Origin: Strigamia acuminata
Lineage: Eukaryota; Arthropoda; Chilopoda; Geophilomorpha; Linotaeniidae
Direction of reading: 5' to 3'
Assembly: GCA_949358305.1 (NCBI GenBank)
Contig: OX442314.1
Location: 23,925,060 to 23,989,059, forward strand
Length of the DNA: 64,000 bases
The position numbers and the translations under genes are program-made. How positions within the stretch are numbered: the first letter of the stretch is position 1; each line of letters begins with the position of its first letter. The notes under the pieces were generated by a model. The model saw nothing but the letters and a program-made list of their open reading frames with translations, was not told the origin of the DNA and ran no database searches. Positions 24,401-34,824 of the stretch are shown piece after piece.

Positions 24401-27400
24401 CTTTGCAAACATGCAATTTCCCCACAAAAACGCCGGAAATGGCGTCAATTTTGCTGCATCTAACGTTTCATCAAACATTTGTTTTCATTTGAATCTGGCG
24501 GAAAAGCAAGCACAAAAATGTACACATTACAACAGCCCGCGCCGGTTACGGTAGCTTGATACACAAATTTTACAAATAACTAACGTGTGCAATTAACAAT
24601 TTTAGACTTTTATGATTTCGTGTGCAAAAAATGGAATCTAGCGTTTGTATTTGCCATCAAGATGCCGGGTGCAGACTCACAGATACTTGCATCGTTTTTA
24701 CAGTCAATCCCGCTGGTGTAAACAAGATATACCCAGACGACTGTTATTTTGTTCCAGAAAAACAGATCATAAAATGAAATCACGCTAGCGATGACCTACT
24801 GTTTCTGGGTACCCCCTTAAAACCAGTACGGAGTTGGCAAGTCTAGAAAATAAAAACCTATAGTATGTTATAGCACTTAAACTGCTGCATCCTGGATTAA
24901 ATCAATCAAGTGTGGAAACGTTCAGCTGGATCTAACATCCATTAATTACTCAACATTGCTTCAATTCACTCGTTTGTATTCTTTTCAGCATGCATTTTTT
25001 TAAACATATAAACCCTCCATTTTTTTTTTTTTATTAATTTTTTTTTTTTTACATAAACAAATTTCCCATTAATAAAACAGTACCAAAATGAGTACTGATG
25101 TTATTTACATTATTTCAAACAAAAAAATACGTACTTAGAGAAAAGTAAACATTCGATGCGCTTCGCTGGGCTTAAAATTCTATCGATGTCCTTTTTTATT
25201 TTGGTCTTTTATTATTTTTAATAATAATAAAACAAGTTAATCGACCAGAAGAAAAAAAAATAAAAATTTGGAAAAGGATTATAAAAAAAGTATACACTCA
25301 TGTCTATATGAAATGATGCAACTCACGGCATTTTGGCCCCAGTACTGACTCTCAGTTTCTTAAATGGCTTGGGATTCACCAGTTTTACAATGAAGAAGCC
25401 TTTAAAATATCATGGGATTCGGATCAGCATTCGGTATTAACACATACTCCTTACACAAATTTTAAGGCAATTAGAACAACGAGCTAAACGTGTGCTATCG
25501 ACAATCAATTTAACATTAAATCAGTCGCGTGAAATTGCTGTCCAAACGTCCACCATTTTTCTAAATTTCAATATACATTGCGGACAGTTTGCGCACGGCT
25601 ACTTATAACTTCACTTACAATTTACCGCTGGGTGGGCACGATTGGTCAGTATCGAGCGGGTGATGGCCACAAGTTTACAAGTCAGACTTATCTGTTTGCG
25701 CAAACTGCCCAATGTAATGGATTTTCAAAAATTGCATTAGGGTATCGGTAATTCAATGACACTACAATTTTTTACCTAGACAATTTTGACCAAAAATAAC
25801 GAAATTATTCTCAACTTTGACCAGAAGTAATCAAAATATTAATAATGCAACTGAAACAGATGTATTGGTCAAACATTGCTGGCACCTTACTGTATTACCC
25901 CGCTTATTGCCGCATGCCGTTGGTTTATGACCGCTTTCAAATTGTACCAATAAAGTCTGTTTTTTTGTTTAAAAGAGCCCAGATGATAAATTGTGTTAAA
26001 ATTTGGGCCTGAAATTTAAGATTTCTTAATATTTTGAAGATTACTACTATATTTTTGGAAAATGTAAAGATTTTTAGGCCAATTTCCTACATTTTGGACA
26101 TCTAAATATGTTTTAAGCATGTTTTGGGCTTAAAATTAAAAAAAAAATTTGTACTCACTTACACCGGCATTCCGGTGGCAATAAGCGGGGTAATATGGTA
26201 GCTATTTTACATAGCACTGCTAATGCTATGCTAACTACAACTCGCGCCCAGTATCCAAAATCATACTACGCATCCCATTTCCTACTTCCAGTCGTTATTT
26301 AGCAGCGTCAAGCCAAAAATTACGCCTAAATGCTAACATTACGCCTAAAATAAAGTAAATAAACAACAATAATCTCATTAACAAAAGTAATTTCTAGTTT
26401 GAATTTGGCATCAAGATACTGGGTACAAACTGTAGCTTTTTATCGTTAATTCTAGACTATTTCAGTTCATTTTTCGATCTATTTACTTCTGGTCAAGCGA
26501 AAAATTGAATTCTGCAATGTTTCTTTTCTGAGATGTTCTCTGAAAATCGACTTATGTTTGAAAGAAAATATAAACTGACAGTTACAATTCGAAAGACAAT
26601 TTTCTGTATTTTACACAGTCAGACCCTGATTAAAAGTCCTCGCTTCCATTTTTCTAAAATTATTTAAATATTTTAAATAAGACATCAAAAGGATGTTTAA
26701 CATTCCCTTCATCATTACAACAATTAATGAACAATCAATGAACTTGCACAATCGGCTAAAAGGTTGGCGGGTCAAACTACTTAGTACAACTGGTCAACTG
26801 TATTTATAGTTTTTTTTCTTCACTGCCAAGAAAATTAATTGCCATCGCGGCGGACCATTGGCGCTTTGTTTAGCGATAAAAATAGTGGAAAACTATCGGA
26901 TTGGTTGCGCTATTTTTAATTTTCGTCCAAGATTCTGTCGGACTTATTAAATTAGCACTGTTTCGGGGGCAAATTACAAACCGCAAAATCTAATAAGATT
27001 CAACTTTAGTCGACGTAAAAACGTTGCTTCATAATGAAACAGATTTAGGAAAAGCTGTTGGGGAACATTAAATTCAACTAATTTTGGAAAATGGTACTCA
27101 TTACATTAAATGGTAGTAATAATCAAAGAAAACTACCATTCCAACTTTCCAGTCTCTTATTTGTCGACTTTCGTGATAAAATGTTGTTTTAACCCTAAAA
27201 ATCGACGATTTAAATATAAAATATTGATCTAATAAATCGTCAGCCGACTGTAAATATCTCAAGTCTAATATTTACGAAACATAAGTCGATTTCAGAGCTA
27301 ATTTCATTAATTTACCTTTTTTTAAAAACACATTTCCTTTCTAAAAATAAAAATAAAATCAGAAAAAAAATATCTTTAAAGAGTTAAATTGCAGTGCACG

Positions 27401-27812
27401 TTGGTTAGTTAAATATTATTTATTTTAAAAAATATATATATATATTTTGTCTAAATAATTCTAACCAATGTGCATTCAAATGTTATACTTTACCAACATC
27501 AAACTGTTTCTGCCGATTGTGGGAATTATGCAAATTCCTTTCATTTTAGTCGTAATGTCTGAAACACCGATACTCTTTGCAAAAATAACATTGAGAATGA
27601 TTTAAACGCTAAAAAATCAATAAATTATTAAGACAATTTGTTTTTCTTCCGAACTTACCACAACCTGATTTGAATTTTCTACATTTGGACTTACAATTTC
27701 ACTGCAACAATTCCAAGAGAAAAAAATCGCTTAAAAAGAATATATGCCAGGAAATATTTTTCGCTTTCCGTAATATAATTTTCAAACGATTTTTCAAGTT
27801 GTTTTTTTCTTA

Positions 27813-27844
<32 letters not shown>

Positions 27845-28006
27845 AAAACCAAAAGCAAAGTGAGCGCTACAAAATGGCGACCACATTTTTAGTAGATAAA
27901 ACATATATGCAATCAATTTGCTGTAAAGATTGCTTTTCAACTCACCATCACGTCCAGTTCCCATCAGTTGGTCGAGCATTTGTCGCATTTGCTCGTGAGC
28001 TGACAT
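21433..28006 (-). CDS. LUC7L: LUC7-like U1 snRNP-associated splicing factor
   Basis: Seven exons with canonical sites: 27946-28006, 23401-23495, 22682-22780, 22323-22577, 22077-22253, 21780-22015, 21433-21709. The start MSAHEQMRQMLDQLMGTGRDG is nearly identical to animal LUC7L proteins. The first zinc finger (VCKSFLLGCCPHDIL) is followed by RMDLGECPKIHD and a coiled coil (LAETQEELSAEVAAKANKVH). The second zinc finger is VCEVCSAYLG with NDRRLADHFGGKLHLG. The tail is an RS-rich region interrupted by a 12-residue polyglycine run. Family members sit on the U1 snRNP and help select 5' splice sites. The first intron is about 4.4 kb, unusually long for this window, and carries several repeats. The gene is head-to-head with CPSF4. 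Confidence 0.95.
23145..23353. mobile_element. Miniature inverted-repeat element in a LUC7-like intron
   Basis: The left end cgtattttaccgagtaagag is matched by the reverse complement of the right end (cagtattttatcgattaagag). The element is about 210 bp, with a GC-richer interior containing cgagggcggctcttatt and its inverted partner. Just upstream, at about 23040, tacagcagaacgtcgattat resembles a pogo/Tigger-type terminus, but I find no second end for it. Confidence 0.55.
23354..27945 (-). other. Long intron region of the LUC7-like gene
   Basis: Apart from exon 2 (23401-23495) this stretch holds intronic DNA. It contains a dispersed-repeat copy at 24610-24690 in reverse orientation, a MITE at 25895-26193, and homopolymer tracts. 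I see no internal gene on either strand. Confidence 0.5.
25895..26193. mobile_element. MITE with TTACCCCGCTTATTGCC ends
   Basis: The left end ttaccccgcttattgcc (25895-) is matched exactly by its reverse complement ending at 26193 (ggcaataagcggggtaa). The element is 299 bp and flanked by TA or TTA/TAA, compatible with PIF/Harbinger or Tc1/mariner-type target use. The interior is AT-rich and has no open frame. Confidence 0.7.
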
Positions 28007-28358
28007 ATTTGCCGAGTTAACAGACGTGGCTATGGAAAAAAATTAGACGAAGAACACTGCGACTAAAACAACAACAACACAACGAAATCAGCCGCAGCCT
28101 CGTTATCGCTTTGTAGACACGTAGCGCCACCGTTCGGCCAGAACAATCCCACAAAGCGCCGTTCAAACTGCGCGTGCTCAATACGTTCTCCCAGTCTACT
28201 TATAAACGACAACTACGTAAATTAAGTCATTCTAACGTTTTCTTCGCTTCCTCCTAGTGTCATCGGTGACAAACATTTTTCAAAGCGGCATGCTGCGATA
28301 GTTGTGGTGATAGTGCCCAAGAAATTCCATAATTGATTAACATTTAAGCCGCGAAGCA
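28007..28358. promoter_or_regulatory. Divergent LUC7L / CPSF4 promoter region
   Basis: Only 352 bp separate the start codons of two divergently transcribed RNA-processing genes. The stretch is GC-richer than its surroundings (for example gacacgtagcgccaccgttcgg) and lacks an obvious TATA box, as expected for a bidirectional housekeeping promoter. No gene lies inside. Confidence 0.55.
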
Positions 28359-29463
28359 ATGCAGGAAATCATAGCTAGCGTTGAACACATTCATTTCGAC
28401 ATCGAATATGCCTTGGAACAGCAGCTGGGCGCTTTGCCTCTTCCCTTCCCGGGGATGGACAGTAAGAAGACCTCAGCAGCTTTATTTATTTATAACGGAA
28501 TAAAAAACATTTTTCTTAATTTACAGAATCCGGCGCAGCAGTTTGCGAATTCTACGCGCGCACCACATGCAGCAAAGGAGCCGCCTGTCCCTTCCGACAC
28601 GTCAAGGGCGATCGCACTGTTGTGTGCAAACATTGGCTACGAGGACTTTGTAAAAAAGGCGACCAGTGCGAATTCCTACACGAATACGACATGACTAAAA
28701 TGCCCGAATGTTACTTCTATTCCCGATTCAGTAATTAAATTAAATTAAATTAATTAATTAAATGTTTATTAACAATTCTTTAACGTTTTTAGATGCGTGT
28801 AGTAATAAGGAATGTCCTTTTCTTCACATTGATCCAGAATCTAAAATTAAAGATTGCCCTTGGTACGACAGAGGATTTTGTAGGCATGGTAATGATGTTT
28901 AGATTGAGGTTAAATCGTGTTATTTAAGTTTGTTTTTGTATTTTTAAGGTCCGAATTGTAGACATCGGCATACTCGAAGAGTTATGTGTTACAATTACAT
29001 ATGTGGATTCTGTCCGGAAGGAGAAATATGTAAATTTATGCATCCGAAGTTTGAATTGCCTACTCAGGATCCGAACCAACAAGCGAAAAAGGCGAATATA
29101 GTGTGTCATTACTGCGGGGAGGCCGGTCACAAAGCAGTTTCGTGTCTTAAAATGCCGCCCGAGCTGCGGGAACAGCAACATGCGAAACAACTCGAAGCTC
29201 AGCAAAATTATCAAGCTCAGTTATCGGCGTTTCAGGAACAGAATCAAATGCAGAAACAGTATCGACCGTTGGATCAAGTGACGTGCTTCAAGGTGGTTTG
29301 GATTTATTTTCATTTGGGGAAAATTTGTTACTAATTATTTTTTTATTTTTTATTTTAGTGTGGTGAGAAAGGTCATTACGCGAACAAGTGTCCAAAAGGT
29401 CATTTGGCATTTTTAAGCAGCGCTCTACATCAGCAACAACAACAGCCTCATCATCATCGATGA
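28359..29463 (+). CDS. CPSF4: Cleavage and polyadenylation specificity factor subunit 4 (CPSF30)
   Basis: Five exons: 28359-28461, 28527-28730, 28793-28888, 28949-29292, 29359-29463. The start MQEIIASVEHIHFDIE and the joined segment KSGAAVCEFY are almost identical to human CPSF4. Five CCCH zinc fingers follow, including CKHWLRGLCKKGDQCEFLH, CPWYDRGFCRHGPNCRHRH and YICGFCPEGEICKFMH. Two CCHC knuckles close the protein (CHYCGEAGHKAVSC and CGEKGHYANKC), separated by a Gln-rich linker. The C-terminus is QQQQQPHHHR. CPSF30 binds the AAUAAA signal within CPSF during mRNA 3' processing. The first knuckle is absent from the usual human isoform but known in other animals. The gene converges on SLIMP. 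Confidence 0.97.
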
Positions 29464-29685
29464 GATTCCACCATCGATTCATGAGATTTCATATTATTTC
29501 TTGATTTTTATTTCTGTAATCAAATTAGATGTAGAAATGATTTCAAACGTCATCATCATATTTTAATTTCAATTTTTTTTTTCCGGGTGTATTGAAACTA
29601 CACAACAATGTTACTTATCAGATTATTAAAAAAAAATAAAAAGAATTTTTTTTTTATTCAATTTGCATATTTATTTTATTAGAAA

Positions 29686-31053
29686 TTACACAAAAATCTC
29701 CGGCGTGGACCAATCGCCCGCCGAGTTTTGAGTGTTTTCCATGACGCAAGCCAACAACCTGGTAGAATTAACACTAACTCCGTGCACCACATTTAAATAC
29801 ATGACATTAGGCTTTGCTTCGTATTGGGCTAACAACCGATGACTGATAAAATCCGAACAAATCCCCACGTAACCAATCTCTACATATTCACCCGCGCAAG
29901 GTGACCACATTTGAAAACTCGTCTTTAAACTCTGCGTGAAATTCAACTTGTGCGCGGATAAATTCACGACCCTGAAATGTATTCCGAGTTTTTTCAACTC
30001 GTTCGTCAACAACTCGACCATTTTCGCGTGTTCTAAATCCGTTTTATCATCATCGTTCTCAATTGCGATGAAAAAATTAACACGGGACGATTGAAGACTT
30101 TTAAATAAACCTAAACTCGCATCGAAATTAACGTCGTACCGACGCCCCATGCAGAAATAGCTCAAAGGCAAATTCTTTAATCGTTCGACGCTCCTTCGCA
30201 TGTAAAATCCGTAAAACGACTCCAACGACGCTCCGCCGACTAAATGATATCCACTTCCGGGTTCGTCCGTGTCCAGAAGAAAACTTCTGCTTTTGTCCAT
30301 GAATCCGTGTCCGCAAGCTTCGACTAACGGTGGTTTACACAAATCGGGATTAGACGTCTGCGTGAATTTACACGATTCGTGAAAATTCGTGAAATAGTTG
30401 ATGGAATTTAATTCAAACATGGCCGCTCTTTTGCACAAATAGTAACTCGTGGGCGACACATCGGAGGAAATAATTTCGCCCTTAATTCGTCCAATTTCCA
30501 CGTGACTTTTCGGCTTGAAATCGAATCGGGGAATCGATAAAAACTCGAACAATTGCTCGTCTTGTTCGATCGGTGTTTTCGGGTGTAATTCGTTTGGTAA
30601 CTGGAAAATCGGGATGATTACGTCGTTTTCCAATCGGTATATTAACGACGACGTTTGTTTCCATTTTTCGGTTAATTTTTCCAGATCCTTGTCCATTCTG
30701 CCGTCGTTGTGTGTCTTTAAACATTCTTTCAGACGGTGTCGTTCTTTCTGAATTTCTTCTTTTTCGCTTTGCAATTTGAATAAATCTTTCAGTCCGTTTT
30801 TAAGTTGGTCTACATCGGCTTTCATTTTTCTGTGTTTTAAATTGCTCTCGACGTTTCGAAATATTTTCTCGTGGTTGATGTTTGGTTTGAGTACAGATGC
30901 GAATTTACACGCTTTATCACCGGGGATGTAAAGGCATGAAAGGACAGGCTCCTCTTGTGTTTCAATTTTAGGCATAATCTTAGAAAATGATGAATTTCTG
31001 CGGATATATCTTGAATTGCTCAACTTTCTGATGATAATACTTGCGACAGACAT
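29686..31053 (-). CDS. Slimp: Seryl-tRNA-synthetase-like mitochondrial protein (SLIMP type)
   Basis: A 455-residue single-exon protein. The N-terminus is basic, Ser-rich and free of acidic residues for about 25 positions (IIIRKLSNSRYIRRN), as in a mitochondrial presequence. A second Met occurs at residue 27. Residues about 80-150 form a charged helical arm like that of seryl-tRNA synthetases. The rest has the class II core layout (SYYLCKRAAMFELN, SLPLSYFCMGRRYDV-like segment, CAGEYVEIGYVGICSDFISHRLL) but lacks clear catalytic motifs 2 and 3. That matches SLIMP, a SARS2 paralogue described in arthropods that partners mitochondrial SerRS and has lost aminoacylation. A highly divergent SARS2 is the alternative. 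It is head-to-head with INTS15. Confidence 0.75.
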   Translation of the reverse strand: MSVASIIIRKLSNSRYIRRNSSFSKIMPKIETQEEPVLSCLYIPGDKACKFASVLKPNINHEKIFRNVESNLKHRKMKADVDQLKNGLKDLFKLQSEKEEIQKERHRLKECLKTHNDGRMDKDLEKLTEKWKQTSSLIYRLENDVIIPIFQLPNELHPKTPIEQDEQLFEFLSIPRFDFKPKSHVEIGRIKGEIISSDVSPTSYYLCKRAAMFELNSINYFTNFHESCKFTQTSNPDLCKPPLVEACGHGFMDKSRSFLLDTDEPGSGYHLVGGASLESFYGFYMRRSVERLKNLPLSYFCMGRRYDVNFDASLGLFKSLQSSRVNFFIAIENDDDKTDLEHAKMVELLTNELKKLGIHFRVVNLSAHKLNFTQSLKTSFQMWSPCAGEYVEIGYVGICSDFISHRLLAQYEAKPNVMYLNVVHGVSVNSTRLLACVMENTQNSAGDWSTPEIFV

Positions 31054-31545
31054 GATTGAGAATCAATCTGAACTGTATCTGATCGTGTTTGTAATTTGTC
31101 TGAAATTGTTGATATTTATTTTAGTATAAATCAATATAAACAGTCGTGTAATAAAAAATGTGCTCACCAATCCTCCATGCGGTTGCCGGCAATACAGCTC
31201 TTTACACGTTAAATTTTATATTGCCACCAGGAGTAATTGATCAACAATATTTGCATGTGATGTATTGTGTTTATACATGGTTTTCTTGAAAATTAGCTCA
31301 CTTTTAGAAATAAATGCATGTTATGTTAATTTGTGATACATTTTGTAAACGTGTATTTCGATTCTTAGGGTTGGATTGATTCAATATTGATTGCAAACTC
31401 CAGGACACAGAGCAGAATTTTAACACAGGGAGCCGTACAGCTGTCATCCTGGGTAACTTTAGGGGAAAACGGACTAACGTGATTTTGTACAATTTATACA
31501 AGTGATAAAATAAGAAGAACCCTTCAAAAAGAGAGAGAAAGAAGA
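31054..31545. promoter_or_regulatory. Divergent SLIMP / INTS15 promoter region
   Basis: A 492-bp spacer between two start codons facing away from each other. It contains an A/G-rich run (agagagagaaagaag) just before the INTS15 ATG. No TATA box or additional exon is seen. Confidence 0.45.
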
Positions 31546-33161
31546 ATGACGGATTTTAAAAGTCGTTTTCGAAGTCTGGACTTTCCACAATTTGCGAAAG
31601 AAGCGCTAAATCAATTGGAAATTTGGTGTTGTAATCCAAAGTCCGGTCAGCATCAGAGGATAATACAAGAAGTGATCGATGAATTTATATTTTGTGAAAT
31701 TGACAGAAGAGGGAACAGAGCCAAAGTAAAAAATTAATTAATTAATTAATTAATTAATTCAATACGAATAATAATTTTATAAAAATCAATTTCAGAAACT
31801 CACTGCAGTTCAAGAATTTCAACTTCTGCAAGTGCTCTGCGATTATTTCGAGAATAAGAAGACGGAAATCGTGAGAAATACCGTATTTTTGCACTTATTC
31901 CACTACGAAGGAAGTGGAAGCAACAAAATGAAAATCCTCAGCAAATTAGTATCGCTGAGTATTGCCAGTAAAAACGCAACTGTTCTGAAATGCACCGCTG
32001 TTTGGATGCAGGTTTTCATAAATAATTTCAAATTTTCCCCAAAATAAATGCAAATTACAAATATTTTTCTTTTCCAGCAACAAGGCTGCACTTCTGACAT
32101 CGTAGTATCACTGATTAAAGACTTGGTTAATGATTACTTCATCTTAGTTCCACGCTCAGCGTCTTTTCTAAACGAATTACCACAAATTTGTATCCACTTC
32201 ACGTCGCATTTTGTTACGGGGGCGACGGCGCTTTATAATTGTAATATTTTATTTTTTAAATGATATAATTCTTCATATAATTTTCCATATAAATTTTTCA
32301 TTTAGGTCCAAAAAAAGAACGTGAAATGCCAAGCGGGTTACTTTTGCTTATCACGCGATGGGTATCTTCGAACGAACAGCTTTGTTTTGCACCACTGATG
32401 ATAAATCTGTACAAATGTCTTCCACAAGGCACCATCATCATGCCTTGTTTGAACCCTTTCGCAGGACTTATTCGATGGTGCATTCAAGCACCATTGCTGC
32501 AAGATCTTAACGTTTGTTTCGTGGGGCCGGAACAAGGACCAAATGAAAGATCCGGAAAAATTCAAATTTATTCCCAGGTAATAATAAAACGAGATACTAG
32601 GCCAACTTAGTCTGTTTAACAGCAAGTTAAACATGTTTTGTTGTTCGAAAAAGTAATTTTTCTAACTTAAAAATTCATCTTTGCACTTAATTGTACTTTA
32701 CGTGCCTAAAAAATTAAATTTTTAAATTATTTGTACCGGTATTTAAAATCAAATTGTAATATTATGAATATTATGAGGGGGCGTAAATTATCAATTATAA
32801 ATACAAATATAATTTTCATTTTGTTAATGTAAAATATTAAATTTTTCAGCTGTACATTGGAATCCTCGAATCCATGACAGAAGTTGAGAAACACCAATCA
32901 GAATTGATCCAAAAAGAAGTGCTAACAACTCGTGATTGGCTCGGTTTAATCGACGGCTTGCACACGCTCATCTCGAAATGTGTCCAAGTGCCCGACGAAA
33001 ACAACCTGAATCTCGCATTGGAAAGACTCGGACAAACGATACAAATGGCAGTGGCCACAGCCTCGTTTCGGGGCAACATGGCCGATATTTGTTGCCACAT
33101 TGTAAACAGATTACCCAACCACAGACTGCTTAATGTCATTGTAAAAAAATATAATACCTAA
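31546..33161 (+). CDS. INTS15: Integrator complex subunit 15 (C7orf26 family)
   Basis: Five exons: 31546-31725, 31796-32011, 32078-32240, 32306-32577, 32850-33161, about 380 residues in all. Conserved blocks shared with human C7orf26/INTS15 include VQEFQLLQVLCDYFE, KLVSLSIA, VKDLVNDY-type DLVNDYFILVPRS, HFVTGATALYNC, NPFAGLIRWCIQAPL and LNLALERLGQTIQMAVATA. The human protein is longer. Here the Pro/His-rich C-terminal tail is missing and the protein ends KKYNT soon after NRLPNHRLLNVI. INTS15 belongs to the Integrator arm linked to INTS10/13/14 and supports snRNA 3' processing. The stop lies only 56 bp from the convergent RRP7A stop. Confidence 0.88.
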
Positions 33162-33217
33162 AATTATTTTACCAAAAGAAAAAAATAACATATTTTTTTA
33201 TTATTATCTTTTTCCTA

Positions 33218-34343
33218 TTAATACGGTTTGAACTTCCGCGACTCTTTAAGCGAAGCAATTTTCTTCTTGTCGTCTTCGAATTTCTTCCGTAGCTGGTCAA
33301 TGTAATCCCGCTTCGTATCTTTAATTTGGTAAGTGTAGAAATTCAATAGTTCTCTCTGCGCCCTTTTCTTCGACTCCTTTTTGTTTATTTTTTCAACGTT
33401 GGTTTCCGTGCGCGCGAAACCTTTCTTCTTCCCACGACTGCTCACTGTCACCCAACCGTCTTCGTCCGGTTCGTCGGCTTTCTTTTTTTCGAGTGCCTTT
33501 TCCTAATTTAAAAATTTAAAAATTAATAAATGTTGATATAGAAAATTCCGGTATTTTAGATTGTGTTTTGACGAAAGTTTAAACAAATAATTGGCCATAA
33601 AAACAAATTAAAAATACTTTTATGGTCGTGGTGTCATAAATATCCATAAATTCATCAATTTCGGCCTTGAGTTGCTCGATTTCGGGGATCGAATTGGCAT
33701 ATTCCTTACACCATTCTAAAATAATTAAAATATTGGTAAAAAAGAATTAATTAATAAAATATAAATAAAATATACTTTCAACTCCAACGGAAAGTGGTTC
33801 ATTTTCAGTGGATAAAACCCAAGGTGTCGTAAATTCCTTTTTCAACGCTCTTTTAACACTTTTTTCATGTTTAAAGACGACGTACGCCACTTTATAACCC
33901 TGCGAATAAATTTGCATCATCAGATTTCATTAAATTTATATTACAAATTGTAGTTTTGTTTACTTTAATGGTGTGTTTCTTAAAAAAATTTGAATTTGTC
34001 GCTTCGTCAACACCGGAGGTTGGTTTCTCGTGAAAATAAACAGCGTGGACTTGTCCAATAACGGAAAATAGTCGGTTAAGACACTCTTCGTTGCAATATG
34101 GCGGAACATTTAGTAATATCAAGGTTTTGTCTGTTGGTTTTAACGGATGAGGATCCCGCACTAGATGTTGTTTGAAGTACACGAAGCGACATGTTTTAAA
34201 TTCCTCGCTAAACTTGACAGGTAGAACTACAACGAGAATAATTATCATTAAAATTGTCTCCGCAAATTGTCGTTTTTGAGATTATTACCTCTGTAACCGG
34301 CAATATCCGAACGACAACACGATTTTTCCGTCGTGGTAACCAT
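33218..34343 (-). CDS. RRP7A: Ribosomal RNA-processing protein 7 homolog A
   Basis: Five exons: about 34287-34343, 33962-34229, 33776-33900, 33620-33717, 33218-33504. The N-terminal RRM-like domain contains KTLILLNVPPYCNEECLNRL and VAYVVFKHEKSVKRALK. The C-terminal RRP7 domain contains PDEDGWVTVSSRGKK and ends with the hallmark basic helix RELLNFYTYQIKD, LRKKFEDDKKKIASLKESRK and FKPY, nearly identical to human. RRP7 is a nucleolar factor of the UTP-C/CURI assembly in small-subunit processome function. The gene is convergent with INTS15 and divergent from NAA60. Confidence 0.95.
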
Positions 34344-34824
34344 GCTGCCAAAATGAAAACTAATTCCTGTCCGACTCCTAATGAAAAAATATGCGTGTAT
34401 ATATTTTTTTTTTTTTTTTAGTAAAAAAAAAACTAAAGCATTTAAAGCAATTTACCAACTGAAATTTTACTAAAATAATAAAAATGAGTAACTAAAATAA
34501 ACCTTTTGGTACATAAAAGTATTAAATTATACACGCTGAACAGCGCCGCAGCTTTTACGCATGCGTCAATATGTGCTGATTTTTGGAGGCCTAAAGTGCA
34601 TTTTGTATCGACTTTCTTTACTTTTTTATTGAAGAAATTAGACGTAAAACGTGCCGTAAATTTAAAAAAAGGTAACGCAATATTGCGATGGACGAATTGA
34701 ACGTGAGATCCAATTGAAATCGTCAATTTCCTGCACCAATTTCATTTATAAATTGGAAGATAATAAAACGGTGTCGTTGTTTTGCAGGAAATGTAAGAAT
34801 GAGTTCATCCACAAGGGTCTATGC
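34344..34824. promoter_or_regulatory. Divergent RRP7A / NAA60 promoter region
   Basis: A 480-bp spacer between divergent genes. The NAA60 reading frame is also open upstream to an ATG at 34714, so part of this spacer could be coding if that start is used. No TATA box is evident. Confidence 0.4.
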
